Below the pieces are notes generated by a model. The model saw only the letters and a list, made by a program, of their open reading frames with translations. It had not been told where the DNA came from and made no database searches. The position numbers were made by a program, and so were the translations under genes. Of a DNA stretch of 64,000 bases, positions 54,025-62,783 are shown in pieces. The DNA comes from Sandaracinus amylolyticus (lineage in GTDB: Bacteria > Myxococcota_A > Polyangia > Polyangiales > Sandaracinaceae): positions 4,278,001 through 4,342,000 of the forward strand of contig NZ_CP011125.1 in assembly GCF_000737325.1 (NCBI RefSeq). Reading direction: 5' to 3'. The number at the start of each line of letters is the position of its first letter. The stretch's first letter is position 1.

Positions 54025-54327
54025 ATGGAGGACTCCCTCTCCACCCGCTGGCGCGCCGGGGAGCAAGCGCGCCTCCGTCTCGCGCAGCTCCGCGTCGACG
54101 ACGAAGGGAGCGCCCTCGCGCGCGCCGGGCAGATCACCCAGCGCGCGCTCGGCGTCGACCGCGTGAGCGTCTGGCTCGTCGAGGGCGAAGGGCTCATCCG
54201 CTGCGCGCACGTCGTCGATCGCGCAGCGCTCGCGGTCGACGCCGCGCCCGTGATCGCGAGCCTCGGCGCGTACGAGGCCGCGATGCGCGAGCGTCGCGTC
54301 GTCGCCGACGTCCGACGTGACGTGTGA
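54025..54327 (+). CDS. Truncated GAF-domain protein (N-terminal half only)
   Basis: 100 aa. Residues about 28-75 (ARAGQITQRALGVDRVSVWLVEGEGLIRCAHVVDRA) match the first half of a GAF domain, and LGAYEAAMRERRVVADVRRDV looks like the following strand/helix, after which the frame stops at TGA 54325-54327. A GAF domain needs about 150 residues, so this is either a remnant of a larger sensor or an unusually short stand-alone protein. The next gene ends on the opposite strand directly after its stop, so the missing part is not nearby. A weak TACGCC lies 9 nt before ATG 54025. Confidence 0.55.
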   Translation: MEDSLSTRWRAGEQARLRLAQLRVDDEGSALARAGQITQRALGVDRVSVWLVEGEGLIRCAHVVDRAALAVDAAPVIASLGAYEAAMRERRVVADVRRDV

Positions 54328-56052
54328 TCAGATCAGGATCGGCTCCGAGCCCGCGGGCACGATGATCACCACGTCGCGCTCGTCGAGCTCCGCCACGCCG
54401 TTGCCGAGCACGACGATGCGCGCCTCGAAGAGCTGCGTCGTCGCGCGCGGCGCGACGAAGTCGTTGCGGAACGTGACGCGGAACTCGACGACGTCGCCCG
54501 GCGCGACGCCGTAGAAGACCCAGTCGTCGCACCGCTCGGCCATCGGGCACGTCACCGTCGGCACGCCGTCCTCCAGCAGGCGCACGGGCGTGATCGCCTT
54601 GATGAAGTCGGTCGCGTCGATCGGCGGATCCTGCGCCGGGAGATCCTCGCCGTCGTACGGAACGGCGCTGATGTTCTGGGGCGTCTCCTCGGCGAGCACG
54701 CGGATCGCTTCGACGATCGACGTGTCGAGGCCCGCGCCGCTGCCCGAGATGTTGAACACGATCGGGCGCCCGTCGGCGTACACCGTGCCGGTCTCGCGCG
54801 CCCACGTCTCGAACTGCGCCTGCGGGGTCGGATTGCTGACCTCGGTGCCGCTCAGCACGCCGATCACGCGCGCGCCGATCATGCGCAGCGACGCGAGCGT
54901 CTGATCGTACGTGTGCGGCGGCGGGCCCATCGTGAAGTTCGACGGCGTGTAGGTGCCGCCCGAGACGCCCGCTGTGAGCGGCCCGTTGCGCGACGACGTG
55001 TCGGTGAGCACGACCATGATCGGCAGCGAGCCCGGGCGGAAGCACGGGTACCCGTAGCGACGACCTTCTTCGTCGGGCACCGCCGTGCAGCGCTGCATCG
55101 GCACCCACGGCGCGATGCCCTCGCCGGTCGCGGCCTGATAGAGCGCCTCGTTGCTCGAGGCCCACGTCGCGCCGCCCTGATCGGCCTCCATCATCGCGAG
55201 GTCGCTGCGCATGCGCGTCAGGTCGGTCGTGATCACGCCGTAGAGGTTGAACGGCACGTCGCCGTTGTCGCCTTCGCCGCATACCTCGCCGACGACCGGC
55301 AGCGTCATGCACGGACCGCCCGCGCGACCGCCGAACCCCGCGAACCCGCCGAACCCGACGCCGATGTCGTCGATCGTCGCGGTCATCTGCGCGACGACCG
55401 TGTCGAGCGAGCTCTTGAGCCGATCGACCTCGTCACCCATCGAGCCGGTGCGGTCCATCATGAAGAACACGTCGGCCTGACGGACCGTCGTGCCGAAGCG
55501 CAGCTCGCGCTCCTGGGGATCGCCGCGGTACGGCAGCACGACGTAGAAGTCGTCTTCGGGGATGCCGTCGTTGCGATCGTTCGGGTCGTGGCCGGTCGCG
55601 ACCTCCGCGACGTCGATGTAGCCGTCGCCGTCGCTGTCGGGGTTCAGCGGATCGGTCTCGTAGCGCTCGGTCTCCTCGCGATCCGAGAGCCCGTCGTTGT
55701 CGGAGTCGTTGTCGAGGTAGTCGGCGATCGCGTCGTCGTCGCTGTTGCGCGCGCGGCACCCTCCGAGCCCGCCGGACTCCGCGGAGTCGAGCAGACCGTC
55801 GCCGTCGGAGTCGGTGTCGAGGTGGTTCGCGGTGCCGTCACCGTCCCAGTCGGACGTGCCCTCCATCGCGTCGTAGAGGCCGTCTCCGTCGCTGTCGGTG
55901 GTGCTCGAGCAGATGCCCTCGATGATCGGGCCCGGGCCGGTGCCGCCGTCGTCGACGCGCCCGGGTGGACGGTTCGTGCCCTCGGTGCATCCGGCGAGCG
56001 CGAGCAGGGTGGAGAGGAACGCGAGTCGAAGCGAGCGGGGCGGCGTCATCAC
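54328..56052 (-). CDS. Lipoprotein with thrombospondin-3-like Ca repeats and a VWA domain
   Basis: 574 aa from ATG 56052 with CGGAGG upstream. The signal MMTPPRSLRLAFLSTLLALAGC has a clear L-A-G-C lipobox. Residues about 50-145 are TSP3-like Ca-binding repeats (DSDGDGLYDAMEG, DTDSDGDGLLDSAE, NDSDNDGLSD, PDSDGDGYIDVAE). From about 190 a VWA domain follows with DVFFMMDRTGSM in place of the standard MIDAS DxSxS, then a Cys-containing region (GGPCMTLPVVGEVCGEG). It is a surface adhesion or protein-binding candidate. The 16-bp palindrome CGTTTGAGCTCAAACG sits just ahead of the gene. Confidence 0.85.
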   Translation of the reverse strand: MMTPPRSLRLAFLSTLLALAGCTEGTNRPPGRVDDGGTGPGPIIEGICSSTTDSDGDGLYDAMEGTSDWDGDGTANHLDTDSDGDGLLDSAESGGLGGCRARNSDDDAIADYLDNDSDNDGLSDREETERYETDPLNPDSDGDGYIDVAEVATGHDPNDRNDGIPEDDFYVVLPYRGDPQERELRFGTTVRQADVFFMMDRTGSMGDEVDRLKSSLDTVVAQMTATIDDIGVGFGGFAGFGGRAGGPCMTLPVVGEVCGEGDNGDVPFNLYGVITTDLTRMRSDLAMMEADQGGATWASSNEALYQAATGEGIAPWVPMQRCTAVPDEEGRRYGYPCFRPGSLPIMVVLTDTSSRNGPLTAGVSGGTYTPSNFTMGPPPHTYDQTLASLRMIGARVIGVLSGTEVSNPTPQAQFETWARETGTVYADGRPIVFNISGSGAGLDTSIVEAIRVLAEETPQNISAVPYDGEDLPAQDPPIDATDFIKAITPVRLLEDGVPTVTCPMAERCDDWVFYGVAPGDVVEFRVTFRNDFVAPRATTQLFEARIVVLGNGVAELDERDVVIIVPAGSEPILI

Positions 56053-56068
56053 CGAGCCTCCGGGAGAT

Positions 56069-56100
56069 CGTTTGAGCTCAAACGAGCTCGCGCGAGAGTA
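56069..56100 (-). promoter_or_regulatory. -10 and operator-like palindrome of the VWA lipoprotein
   Basis: On the minus strand TACTCT (56100-56095) could be a -10. CGTTTGAGCTCAAACG (56069-56084), a perfect 16-bp palindrome, would lie at about +4 to +19 of the transcript, just upstream of the ribosome site. It may be an operator or an mRNA hairpin. Confidence 0.5.
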
Positions 56101-56186
56101 TCGAGCGCACCGCTCGCTCCCCGAATGCGCGTATGAGCGCGCTCACTCGCGGATTTCCCGGTCTCCGCGCTGGCCGCTCGGGCCAG

Positions 56187-56942
56187 TCAGAGGATCTCGA
56201 TCACGAGCGCGGTGATGTTGTCGCGGCCGCCGCGCTTGTTCGCGAGCTCGATGAAGTGCCGCGTCGCGACCGCGGGACCGAGGTCGACGATCGCCGGGAT
56301 CTCGTGGTCCTCGAGGTAGCCGTGCAGCCCGTCGGAGCAGAGCAGGAACGAGTCGCCCGGCTGGATGTCGACGACGTGCGTGTCGACCTGCACGTAGTCG
56401 CGGCTTCCCACCGCGCGCGTGATCACGTTCTTGTGCGGCGAGCGCTCGGCCTCGGCCGCCGAGATGATCCCCTGCTTCACCTGCCACGCGACGAGCGTGT
56501 GATCCTCGGTGAGGCGCGTGACCTGGCCGTGGCGCACCTGGTAGACGCGGCTGTCGCCGACCTGCCCGGTGATGCCGACGTCGCCGATCACCAGCAGGCT
56601 CGAGAGCGTCGTGCCCATGCCGCGCTGCTCGGGCTCGTTCTCCGCGATCGCGAAGACCATGTACGTCGCGGCCTGGATCGCGCTCTCCATGACGCGGAGC
56701 ACGCGGCGCATCGTCTCGGGGCTGCGATCGCCCTGCTGCACGGCGGTGAGCACGTCGCGCTGCCGGCGCACCATCGCCATGACGTTGTCGACGGCCTCAC
56801 GGCTCGCGATCTCGCCCGCGGCGTGACCACCCATCCCGTCGGCGACGACGTAGAGGCCGAGCTCGTCGTCGAGGCCGAAGGCGTCTTCGTTCGAGACACG
56901 CCTACGACCGACGTCGGTGAGGCCGGAGCTGACCCTTCGCAC
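56187..56942 (-). CDS. PP2C-family Ser/Thr protein phosphatase
   Basis: 251 aa from GTG 56942, with AGGA about 9 nt upstream. It carries the metal-binding PP2C motifs in order: NEDAFGLDDELGLYVVADGMGGHAAGE, MGTTLSSLLV, GQVGDSRVYQVRHG, LTEDHT, FLLCSDGLHGYLEDHE and RGGRDNITALVIEI. The size is right for a soluble catalytic unit such as PrpC/PstP. It would reverse the Ser/Thr phosphorylation made by the kinases elsewhere in the window. It is divergent from the ceramidase-like gene. Confidence 0.94.
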   Translation of the reverse strand: MRRVSSGLTDVGRRRVSNEDAFGLDDELGLYVVADGMGGHAAGEIASREAVDNVMAMVRRQRDVLTAVQQGDRSPETMRRVLRVMESAIQAATYMVFAIAENEPEQRGMGTTLSSLLVIGDVGITGQVGDSRVYQVRHGQVTRLTEDHTLVAWQVKQGIISAAEAERSPHKNVITRAVGSRDYVQVDTHVVDIQPGDSFLLCSDGLHGYLEDHEIPAIVDLGPAVATRHFIELANKRGGRDNITALVIEIL

Positions 56943-57110
56943 GCGTAGTTTCCTGGGGAGCAGCGTATGGGAGGCGAGGTCTGCGGAGCAAGAGACATAC
57001 GCGTCGCTCGACTCCGGGCCGGAAGTGCCAATTGAAGCGTGGTTGTGCGTCCTCCTAGGATGGCCATCGCCCCGTCCTTCCTTCACGACGGGCCGCCGAG
57101 GGGAGTCGCC

Positions 57111-59741
57111 GTGCCGCATAGGTCGATCGCACGCTGGGCCCTGTGTCTCGCCTTCGTCTCGACGCTCGCGCTCGGGTGCGGCGATGACGACGACGTCGTC
57201 GCTCCCGACGCGGGGCCCGTCGACGGCGGTCCACCCGCGCCGCCCCCGTCGACCGATCACTGCACGTACGTGGAGATGCCCGCGACGGCGCGCGCCGGCG
57301 GAACCGTGAGCGCGGGGACGCTCAGCGCGGGCGCGGCGGAGCGCCCCATCTCGATCCCGCTCGGCGTGACGCTCGGCGCGTACACCTCGCGCTCGGCGAA
57401 CTTCGGCTCGGACGGCTACGTCGACGATCGCGAGGCGGAGCTCGCGGGCTCGTTCGCGCCCTCGGTCGGCATCGAGACCTGGCCGCACGTGCGCGTCGTC
57501 GCGATCACGAGCGGCACGTACGACGAGGCGAGCCCCGCGGGCGACGAGACGATCCTGATCGTGAAGGCCGAGCTCGGCGTCGCGTACCAGGGCCTCACCC
57601 ACGAGCTCGAGGCGCGCCTCGGCCCCGCGTTCAGCGGCAAGGTGCTCTTCGCGGTCAGCCACTCGCACAGCGCGTTCGCGAACTACACCGGGCACTCGGC
57701 GATGCAGGTCGGCTTCGGCGCGTTCCGCCGCACCGCCTACGACGCGATCCTCGCCGACATGGAGGCCGCGGCGCGCGAAGCGCTCGCGAACCGCCGTCCG
57801 GCACGCGTCGGGATCGCGCACCAGGGCGGGTTCGATCCCGAGGATCGCGTCAACCGCGATCGTCGCGGCGAGAACGACGATCTCGCGGGCGGTCGCCACG
57901 ACGACGACGACCTCTTCGTGATCCGCGTCGACGAGACCGACGGCACGCCGATCGCGGTCATCCCGGTGTTCGGCATCCACGGCACGGTGCTCGACGCCGA
58001 CAACCCGATGATCAGCGGTGACGCGCCGGGCGCGATCGAGCGCGTGCTCGAGGGCGCGTTCGAGGATCGCGTCGTCGTGATCCACCTGCAGGGCGCGGCG
58101 GGCGACGTGTCGCCGGTCGGGCTCGAGGGCGCGACGCAGTGCGATCTCGGCGCGACGTGCACGAGCGACGAGCAGTGCGAGGGCCTCGAGACCTGCCAGG
58201 ACGGGCACTGCCGCGGCCCGCTGTGCCGCGACTACGCGCGTGTCGAGAGCGTCGGATGGAACGCGCGCGCCGCGATCGTCGCCGCGTGGACGAGCGCCGG
58301 TGAGTCGATGCGCGAGAGCGCGGAGCTCGAGATGGTCTCGCGCTCGGTGCCGCGCGGCCCCGGCCACGAGCGCTTCACGGTGCGCGACGGCGCGCTCTCG
58401 TACGCGGAGTTCGATCTGCGCCGCGAGGCGGACGGGCGCATCTGGGAGGATCCCGAGACGCGCACGCGCGTGATCTCGCCGATCGACGAGTTCAACGCGC
58501 CCTACGGCGCCGCGCTCTGCAGCGGCGACCTCGTGCTCTCGCTCGCGCAGATGCCGGGCGTCGCGGACCTCGACGACACGCCGTACCCGAGCTGCCTGAT
58601 GCTCCAGGAGGTCGACACGATCTTCGAGAGCACGCTCGACGTGACGCTCGACGAGCCGCCGATCTGCGACACCACGCGCACCACGGTGAGCGCGGCGCGC
58701 ATCGGCGACTTCGTGCTCGTCACGTTGCCCGGCGAGCCGGTGACGCTGCTCGTCGATCGCCTGCGGGAGCTCTCGAGCGTCGACGCGGATCACACGATCG
58801 TCGTCGGCTACGCGCAGGATCACGGCGGCTACATGATGACCGCCGAGGACTGGCTGCGCGGCGGCTACGAGCCGACGATCACGTTCTGGGGCCCGCTCGA
58901 GGGCGAGGCGATCATGGAGGAGGCCGCGCGCCTCATCCCGCTCGCGATGTCGACCGAGCGCGAGGACGCGACCGAGGGCGGCACCACGCGCGTGCAGGTG
59001 CCGGTGATGGACGACGCGCTCGAGCCCGACGCCGCGCCGCTCGCGGGCACGGTGCCGAGCTCGGTGCCGCCGACGCTGCTCACGCGCCGCGGTCGTCCGG
59101 TCGCGGCGCAGCCGCTCGAGGTCGCGCGGCTCGAGTCCGCGTACTTCGTGTGGATCGGGGCCGACCCGCTCGCGGGATCACCCGTGGTCACGATCGAGCG
59201 CGAGACCGCGACGGACACCTGGGAGACGGTGGCGCGCCCCAGCGGCCGCGCGGTGGGCGAGGGCGACGTGCTGCTGACGTGGACTCCGGATCCGCTCTCG
59301 GGCGACGGCGCGCGCACGCACTACTGGGCCGCAGAGTGGCAGGCGGTGGGCTGGCTCGACGACGCCGCGGGCACGTACCCGCTCGCGCCTCGTCGCGGCG
59401 CGCCGGTGGGGGCGTATCGCTTCCGCGTGGTCGGGCCGGGCTACGAGATCACGAGCGAGCCGTTCCGCGTCTCGCCGGCGACGCTGGGCGTCGTCGTGAG
59501 CGACACGTCGATCGAGGTGAGCGCGAGCGCGCCGTTCGGGTATCGACTGCTCGACCTCGAGAGCGGCGCGACGCGCCCCGCGCCGCTCCGCGGCGAGACG
59601 ATCGAGGTCGCGTTCGACGGCGGCGCGCCGACCGAGATCACGCTCGATGCGTCGGGCCGCGGCACGCTCTCGCCGCCTGCGAGCTGGACCTCGCTGACCG
59701 TGACCGACACCCACGGGAACAGCGGCACCGCGACGCGCTGA
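57111..59741 (+). CDS. Neutral/alkaline ceramidase-like lipoprotein
   Basis: 876 aa from GTG 57111, preceded by AGGGGAG at about 7 nt; an upstream in-frame ATG at 57060 is less likely. The signal SIARWALCLAFVSTLALGC has an L-G-C lipobox (residue 23), then an Asp-rich linker. Zinc-hydrolase features resemble the neutral ceramidase family: FAVSHSHSAFANYTGH, IHGTVLDADNPMISGDAPG, LQGAAGDVSPV and DHGGYMMTAEDWLRGGYEP. A Cys-rich insert (TCTSDEQCEGLETCQDGHC) interrupts it and C-terminal beta-sandwich-like segments follow. Its substrate may be sphingolipids or other amides, which is inference. Confidence 0.8.
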   Translation: MPHRSIARWALCLAFVSTLALGCGDDDDVVAPDAGPVDGGPPAPPPSTDHCTYVEMPATARAGGTVSAGTLSAGAAERPISIPLGVTLGAYTSRSANFGSDGYVDDREAELAGSFAPSVGIETWPHVRVVAITSGTYDEASPAGDETILIVKAELGVAYQGLTHELEARLGPAFSGKVLFAVSHSHSAFANYTGHSAMQVGFGAFRRTAYDAILADMEAAAREALANRRPARVGIAHQGGFDPEDRVNRDRRGENDDLAGGRHDDDDLFVIRVDETDGTPIAVIPVFGIHGTVLDADNPMISGDAPGAIERVLEGAFEDRVVVIHLQGAAGDVSPVGLEGATQCDLGATCTSDEQCEGLETCQDGHCRGPLCRDYARVESVGWNARAAIVAAWTSAGESMRESAELEMVSRSVPRGPGHERFTVRDGALSYAEFDLRREADGRIWEDPETRTRVISPIDEFNAPYGAALCSGDLVLSLAQMPGVADLDDTPYPSCLMLQEVDTIFESTLDVTLDEPPICDTTRTTVSAARIGDFVLVTLPGEPVTLLVDRLRELSSVDADHTIVVGYAQDHGGYMMTAEDWLRGGYEPTITFWGPLEGEAIMEEAARLIPLAMSTEREDATEGGTTRVQVPVMDDALEPDAAPLAGTVPSSVPPTLLTRRGRPVAAQPLEVARLESAYFVWIGADPLAGSPVVTIERETATDTWETVARPSGRAVGEGDVLLTWTPDPLSGDGARTHYWAAEWQAVGWLDDAAGTYPLAPRRGAPVGAYRFRVVGPGYEITSEPFRVSPATLGVVVSDTSIEVSASAPFGYRLLDLESGATRPAPLRGETIEVAFDGGAPTEITLDASGRGTLSPPASWTSLTVTDTHGNSGTATR

Positions 59742-59750
59742 TTGGCTCCC

Positions 59751-59784
59751 CGCGACGTGTCGGGCGCGCCCTTGACACGTCGCG
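59751..59784. promoter_or_regulatory. 34-bp hyphenated palindrome upstream of serA
   Basis: CGCGACGTGTC (59751-59761) is the exact reverse complement of GACACGTCGCG (59774-59784). Between them GGGCGCGCCC (59762-59771) is a palindrome itself, with TT unpaired. The right arm contains TTGACA (59772-59777), a possible -35. It lies 10 nt after the ceramidase-like stop and 30 nt before serA. Confidence 0.6.
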
Positions 59785-59814
59785 TCAACACGCGCACATG
59801 CACGCGCGAACGCC

Positions 59815-61035
59815 ATGACCGACGCCGGACGGATCCTGCTCCTCGAGAACATCCACCCCGACGCGCGCGCGAACCTCGAGGCCGAGGGCTTCGAGGTCGA
59901 GCTCCTCAAGAAGGCGCTGCCCGAGGACGAGCTCTGCGAGCGCATCAAGGGCGTCGTCGCGGTCGGCCTGCGCAGCAAGACGACGATCACGCCGAAGGTG
60001 CTCGCGGCCGCCGACAGGCTGCGCGCGATCGGCGCGTTCTGCATCGGCACGAACCAGATCGCGCTCGACGAGGCGAACCGTCGCGGCATCCCGGCGTTCA
60101 ACGCGCCGTTCTCGAACACGCGCAGCGTCGCCGAGATGATGATGTGCGAGATCGTGATGCTCGCGCGTCGCTTCGGCGATCGGAACAACGAGATGCACCG
60201 CGGCGTGTGGACGAAGAGCGCCGAGGGCTCGCGCGAGATCCGCGGCAAGACGCTCGGCATCGTCGGCTACGGGCACATCGGTCGTCAGGTCGGCGTGCTC
60301 GCCGAGGCGTTCGGCATGAACGTGCTCTTCTTCGACGTGTCGGCGCGCCTGCCGATGGGCAACAACCGCGCGGCGCAGAGCCTCGAGGAGCTGCTCGAGA
60401 AGTCCGATTTCGTGACGCTGCACGTCCCCGAGACGCCGTCGACGAAGGACATGATCGGGCAGAAGCAGATCGCGCTGATGAAGAAGGGCGCGTACCTGAT
60501 CAACGCGAGCCGCGGCACCGTCGTCGACATCCCGGCGCTCGCGGAGGGGATCAAGACCGGTCACCTCGGCGGCGCGGCGATCGACGTGTTCCCGGTCGAG
60601 CCCGAGGGCAACGACGGTCGCTTCGTGAGCGAGCTGCAGAGCCTGCCCAACGTCGTGCTCACGCCGCACATCGGTGGCTCGACGGCGGAGGCGCAGGTCG
60701 CGATCGGTCACGAGGTCTCGAACACGCTGATCCGCTTCCTCAAGTACGGCGCGACGAACGGCGCGGTGAACTTCCCGAACGCCGAGCTGCCGAAGCGCGA
60801 CGGCGTGCACCGCTTCACGCACGTGCACCGCAACGTGCCGGGCGTGCTGCGCGACGTGAACCGCATCGTGTCGGAGGCGAGCGCGAACGTGGTCGGTCAG
60901 GTGCTCGCGACCGACGCGAACATCGGCTACCTCGTGATGGACGTGTCGGAGGAGACGGCGCGTCGCGTGGGCGAGGAGCTCTGCCAGCGCATGGCGGAGC
61001 TGCCGACGACGATCAGCGCGACGCTCCTGTACTGA
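59815..61035 (+). CDS. serA: D-3-phosphoglycerate dehydrogenase
   Basis: 406 aa, the E. coli-type length with a C-terminal ACT domain. It oxidises 3-phosphoglycerate with NAD, the first step of serine synthesis. The Rossmann motif is LGIVGYGHIGRQVG, followed by NASRGTVVDIPALAEGI (catalytic Arg), NVVLTPHIGGST (catalytic His) and, at about 335-406, an ACT domain (HRNVPGVLRDVNRIVSEASANVVGQVL) for serine feedback. No serB or serC is nearby. The palindrome just upstream suggests regulated expression. Confidence 0.96.
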   Translation: MTDAGRILLLENIHPDARANLEAEGFEVELLKKALPEDELCERIKGVVAVGLRSKTTITPKVLAAADRLRAIGAFCIGTNQIALDEANRRGIPAFNAPFSNTRSVAEMMMCEIVMLARRFGDRNNEMHRGVWTKSAEGSREIRGKTLGIVGYGHIGRQVGVLAEAFGMNVLFFDVSARLPMGNNRAAQSLEELLEKSDFVTLHVPETPSTKDMIGQKQIALMKKGAYLINASRGTVVDIPALAEGIKTGHLGGAAIDVFPVEPEGNDGRFVSELQSLPNVVLTPHIGGSTAEAQVAIGHEVSNTLIRFLKYGATNGAVNFPNAELPKRDGVHRFTHVHRNVPGVLRDVNRIVSEASANVVGQVLATDANIGYLVMDVSEETARRVGEELCQRMAELPTTISATLLY

Positions 61036-61041
61036 GCTGCC

Positions 61042-61065
61042 GGAGGGGTCTTGGAAGACCCCTCC
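61042..61065 (+). terminator. Hairpin immediately after serA
   Basis: GGAGGGGTCTT (61042-61052), GG, AAGACCCCTCC (61055-61065), an 11-bp stem starting 7 nt after the stop. A second stem, CCCCGACCGGC...GCCGGATCGGGG, follows at about 61066-61092. There is no T-run. Confidence 0.5.
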
Positions 61066-61190
61066 CCCCGACCGGCGAAGCCGGATCGGGGCCCCCCTCC
61101 CCAAACGCTGCGCGCGGGGCCCCAGCCCCGCTTGCTCTCTTGCGGCGGCCGGATCCGATCGATTGGGCCCTCCCGGCGCACACGAGCTCG

Positions 61191-61475
61191 TCTGGCGGCG
61201 GTCGTCGACGATGCCGTTTTGACGAAATCGTCTGGCGGCGGGTGTCGACGCTGCCTTTTTGACGAAATCGTCTGGCGGGGGGTGTCGACGCTGCCGTTTT
61301 TGACGAAATCGTCTGGCGGCGGGTGTCGACGCTGCCGTTTTTGACGAAATGGTCTGGCGGCGGGTGTCGACGCTGCCGTTTTTGACGAAATGGTCTGGCG
61401 GCGGGTGTCGACGCTGCCGTTTTTGACGAAATGGTCTGGCGGCGGCCGTCGGCGACCACGTTTCTGACGCGCTCG
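61191..61475. repeat. 41-bp tandem repeat array (seven units)
   Basis: Units beginning TCTGGCGGCGGGTGTCGACG start at 61191, 61231, 61271, 61312, 61353, 61394 and 61435; the first two are 40 bp, the rest 41. The inner ones are nearly identical and the last is degraded. Each carries a T-run followed by GACGAAAT(C/G)G. It lies between convergent genes with no promoter or ribosome site inside. Together with the hairpins after serA it fills the 462-bp gap 61036-61497. Confidence 0.9.
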
Positions 61476-61497
61476 TCCGGCGCGCTTCGATGTGTGC

Positions 61498-62055
61498 TTA
61501 TCGAAGCACGAGCTCGAGGCGGGGGCGCCGACGGGGCTCGAGGTGTCGCGGCGTCGCGACCGTGAGCGCGTGATCGGCGCGCACGACGAGCTCGATCGTG
61601 CGCTGTGCCTCGATGGGGATCGTGATCGTGATCGGGCGTGCCGCGCCCGTCGTGACGCGCGCCCGCGCGAGCTCGTGACCATCGGGGCGCGTGATCGTGA
61701 TCGTGCCCTCGCGCGCGCGACGCGTCGCGGGATCGGGCGCGTGCAGCACGAGCACCGCGCGCTCCGGCGCGTCGAGCAAGGGATCGAATCGCAGCCACAG
61801 CGCGCCGTGGCGCGCGCCGCCGATCGTGATCGCGTCGTCGCCGCGCTCGAGCGCGCGAGGCGCGCCGTCCTCGGTGATCGCCCAGCTCTCGGGCGCACGA
61901 TGCGCCGCGTGCCCGGCGCTCGGCGGCAGGCCGCCACACGCCCCGTCGAGGCCGCACACGCGCCCCTCGCCGCACGCGAGCGACGACGCGCACGGCACGC
62001 TCGACGCGCCGCATCCGAGCGCGGTCAGGAGCGTCGCGGCGAGCAGCCATCGCAT
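61498..62055 (-). CDS. Lipoprotein, unknown function
   Basis: 185 aa from ATG 62055; a longer frame to 62247 lies across the divergent gene and is rejected. The signal MRWLLAATLLTALGC has an L-G-C lipobox at residue 15. Four Cys in the first 35 mature residues (PCASSLACGEGRVCGLDGACG) are followed by a beta-rich region with several TITI-type strands (GTITITRPDG, PITITIPIEA), suggesting a beta-sandwich. It is divergent from the DsbD-like lipoprotein across 64 bp. Confidence 0.75.
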   Translation of the reverse strand: MRWLLAATLLTALGCGASSVPCASSLACGEGRVCGLDGACGGLPPSAGHAAHRAPESWAITEDGAPRALERGDDAITIGGARHGALWLRFDPLLDAPERAVLVLHAPDPATRRAREGTITITRPDGHELARARVTTGAARPITITIPIEAQRTIELVVRADHALTVATPRHLEPRRRPRLELVLR

Positions 62056-62119
62056 GGGTGTCACGGTACCGGTGTCGCGGCCCGGTGTGCTACGTAGCGA
62101 ACAGATGGTGGAGGTCAGG

Positions 62120-62695
62120 ATGCGCGGAGTCGTTCGTGCCGTGGGCGCTCTCTTCTGCGCGCTCGCGATGGTGGCGTGCGGTGGCGAAGAGCGCGCGGCG
62201 GAGCCCGCCCCGGCGCCCGAGGGCGCAGGCAGCGGCGCGCCGACCACCGCGCAGGCGCCCGCGCCCGGGGGAGGCTGTGGTGATCCCGCGGCGGCGCGCG
62301 AGGTCGCGGAGGATCCGTCGTTCGAGCTTCGCGCGACCGCGAGCGGGCCCTATGCACCGGGTGAGGAGGGCCGCTTCGACATCGCGCTCACGCCGCGCGG
62401 CAACTACCACGTGAACACGCAGTACCCGATGGCGATCCGCCTCCAGGGCCCCGGCGACGTCGCGTTCCAGCGCGCCGAGCTCGGGCCCGACGACGCGGCC
62501 GAGATGGTCGAGCCGCGCGCACGCTTCCAGGTGCCCTTCACCGCGCGCGCGGCGGGCGAGCACCGCGTCGTCGCGGAGGTCGACTTCGCGGTGTGCACGC
62601 CGGAGTCGTGCATGCCCGACTGCCGCACGCTCGCGCTCGTCCTGCCGGTCGGCGGCGCCGCCGCGCCCGCCGAGGGCGCGACCGCGACGCAGTGA
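62120..62695 (+). CDS. Lipoprotein with DsbD N-terminal-like domain
   Basis: 191 aa from ATG 62120, with GGAGG 7 nt upstream (ATG 62105 lacks one). The signal MRGVVRAVGALFCALAMVAC ends in lipobox M-V-A-C. After an Ala/Pro/Gly-rich linker, the mature domain reads GNYHVNTQYPMAIRL and later FAVCTPESCMPDCRTL. This is reminiscent of the immunoglobulin-like alpha domain of DsbD, which presents a Cys pair for thiol exchange in the periplasm. If so it could pass electrons to exported Cys-rich proteins. The match is by pattern only and moderate. Confidence 0.7.
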   Translation: MRGVVRAVGALFCALAMVACGGEERAAEPAPAPEGAGSGAPTTAQAPAPGGGCGDPAAAREVAEDPSFELRATASGPYAPGEEGRFDIALTPRGNYHVNTQYPMAIRLQGPGDVAFQRAELGPDDAAEMVEPRARFQVPFTARAAGEHRVVAEVDFAVCTPESCMPDCRTLALVLPVGGAAAPAEGATATQ

Positions 62696-62783
62696 TCGCC
62701 GCGCCGTGATCGCGATCGCCTCGATGCGTCGAGGCGGCGCTCTCGGTCCCCAAAACCTTCCGACACGGAGCTCGCCGAACCGC

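Noticed and set aside
61191-61475. CRISPR array
   Set aside because: Direct tandem units of 40-41 bp without spacers; no cas genes nearby.
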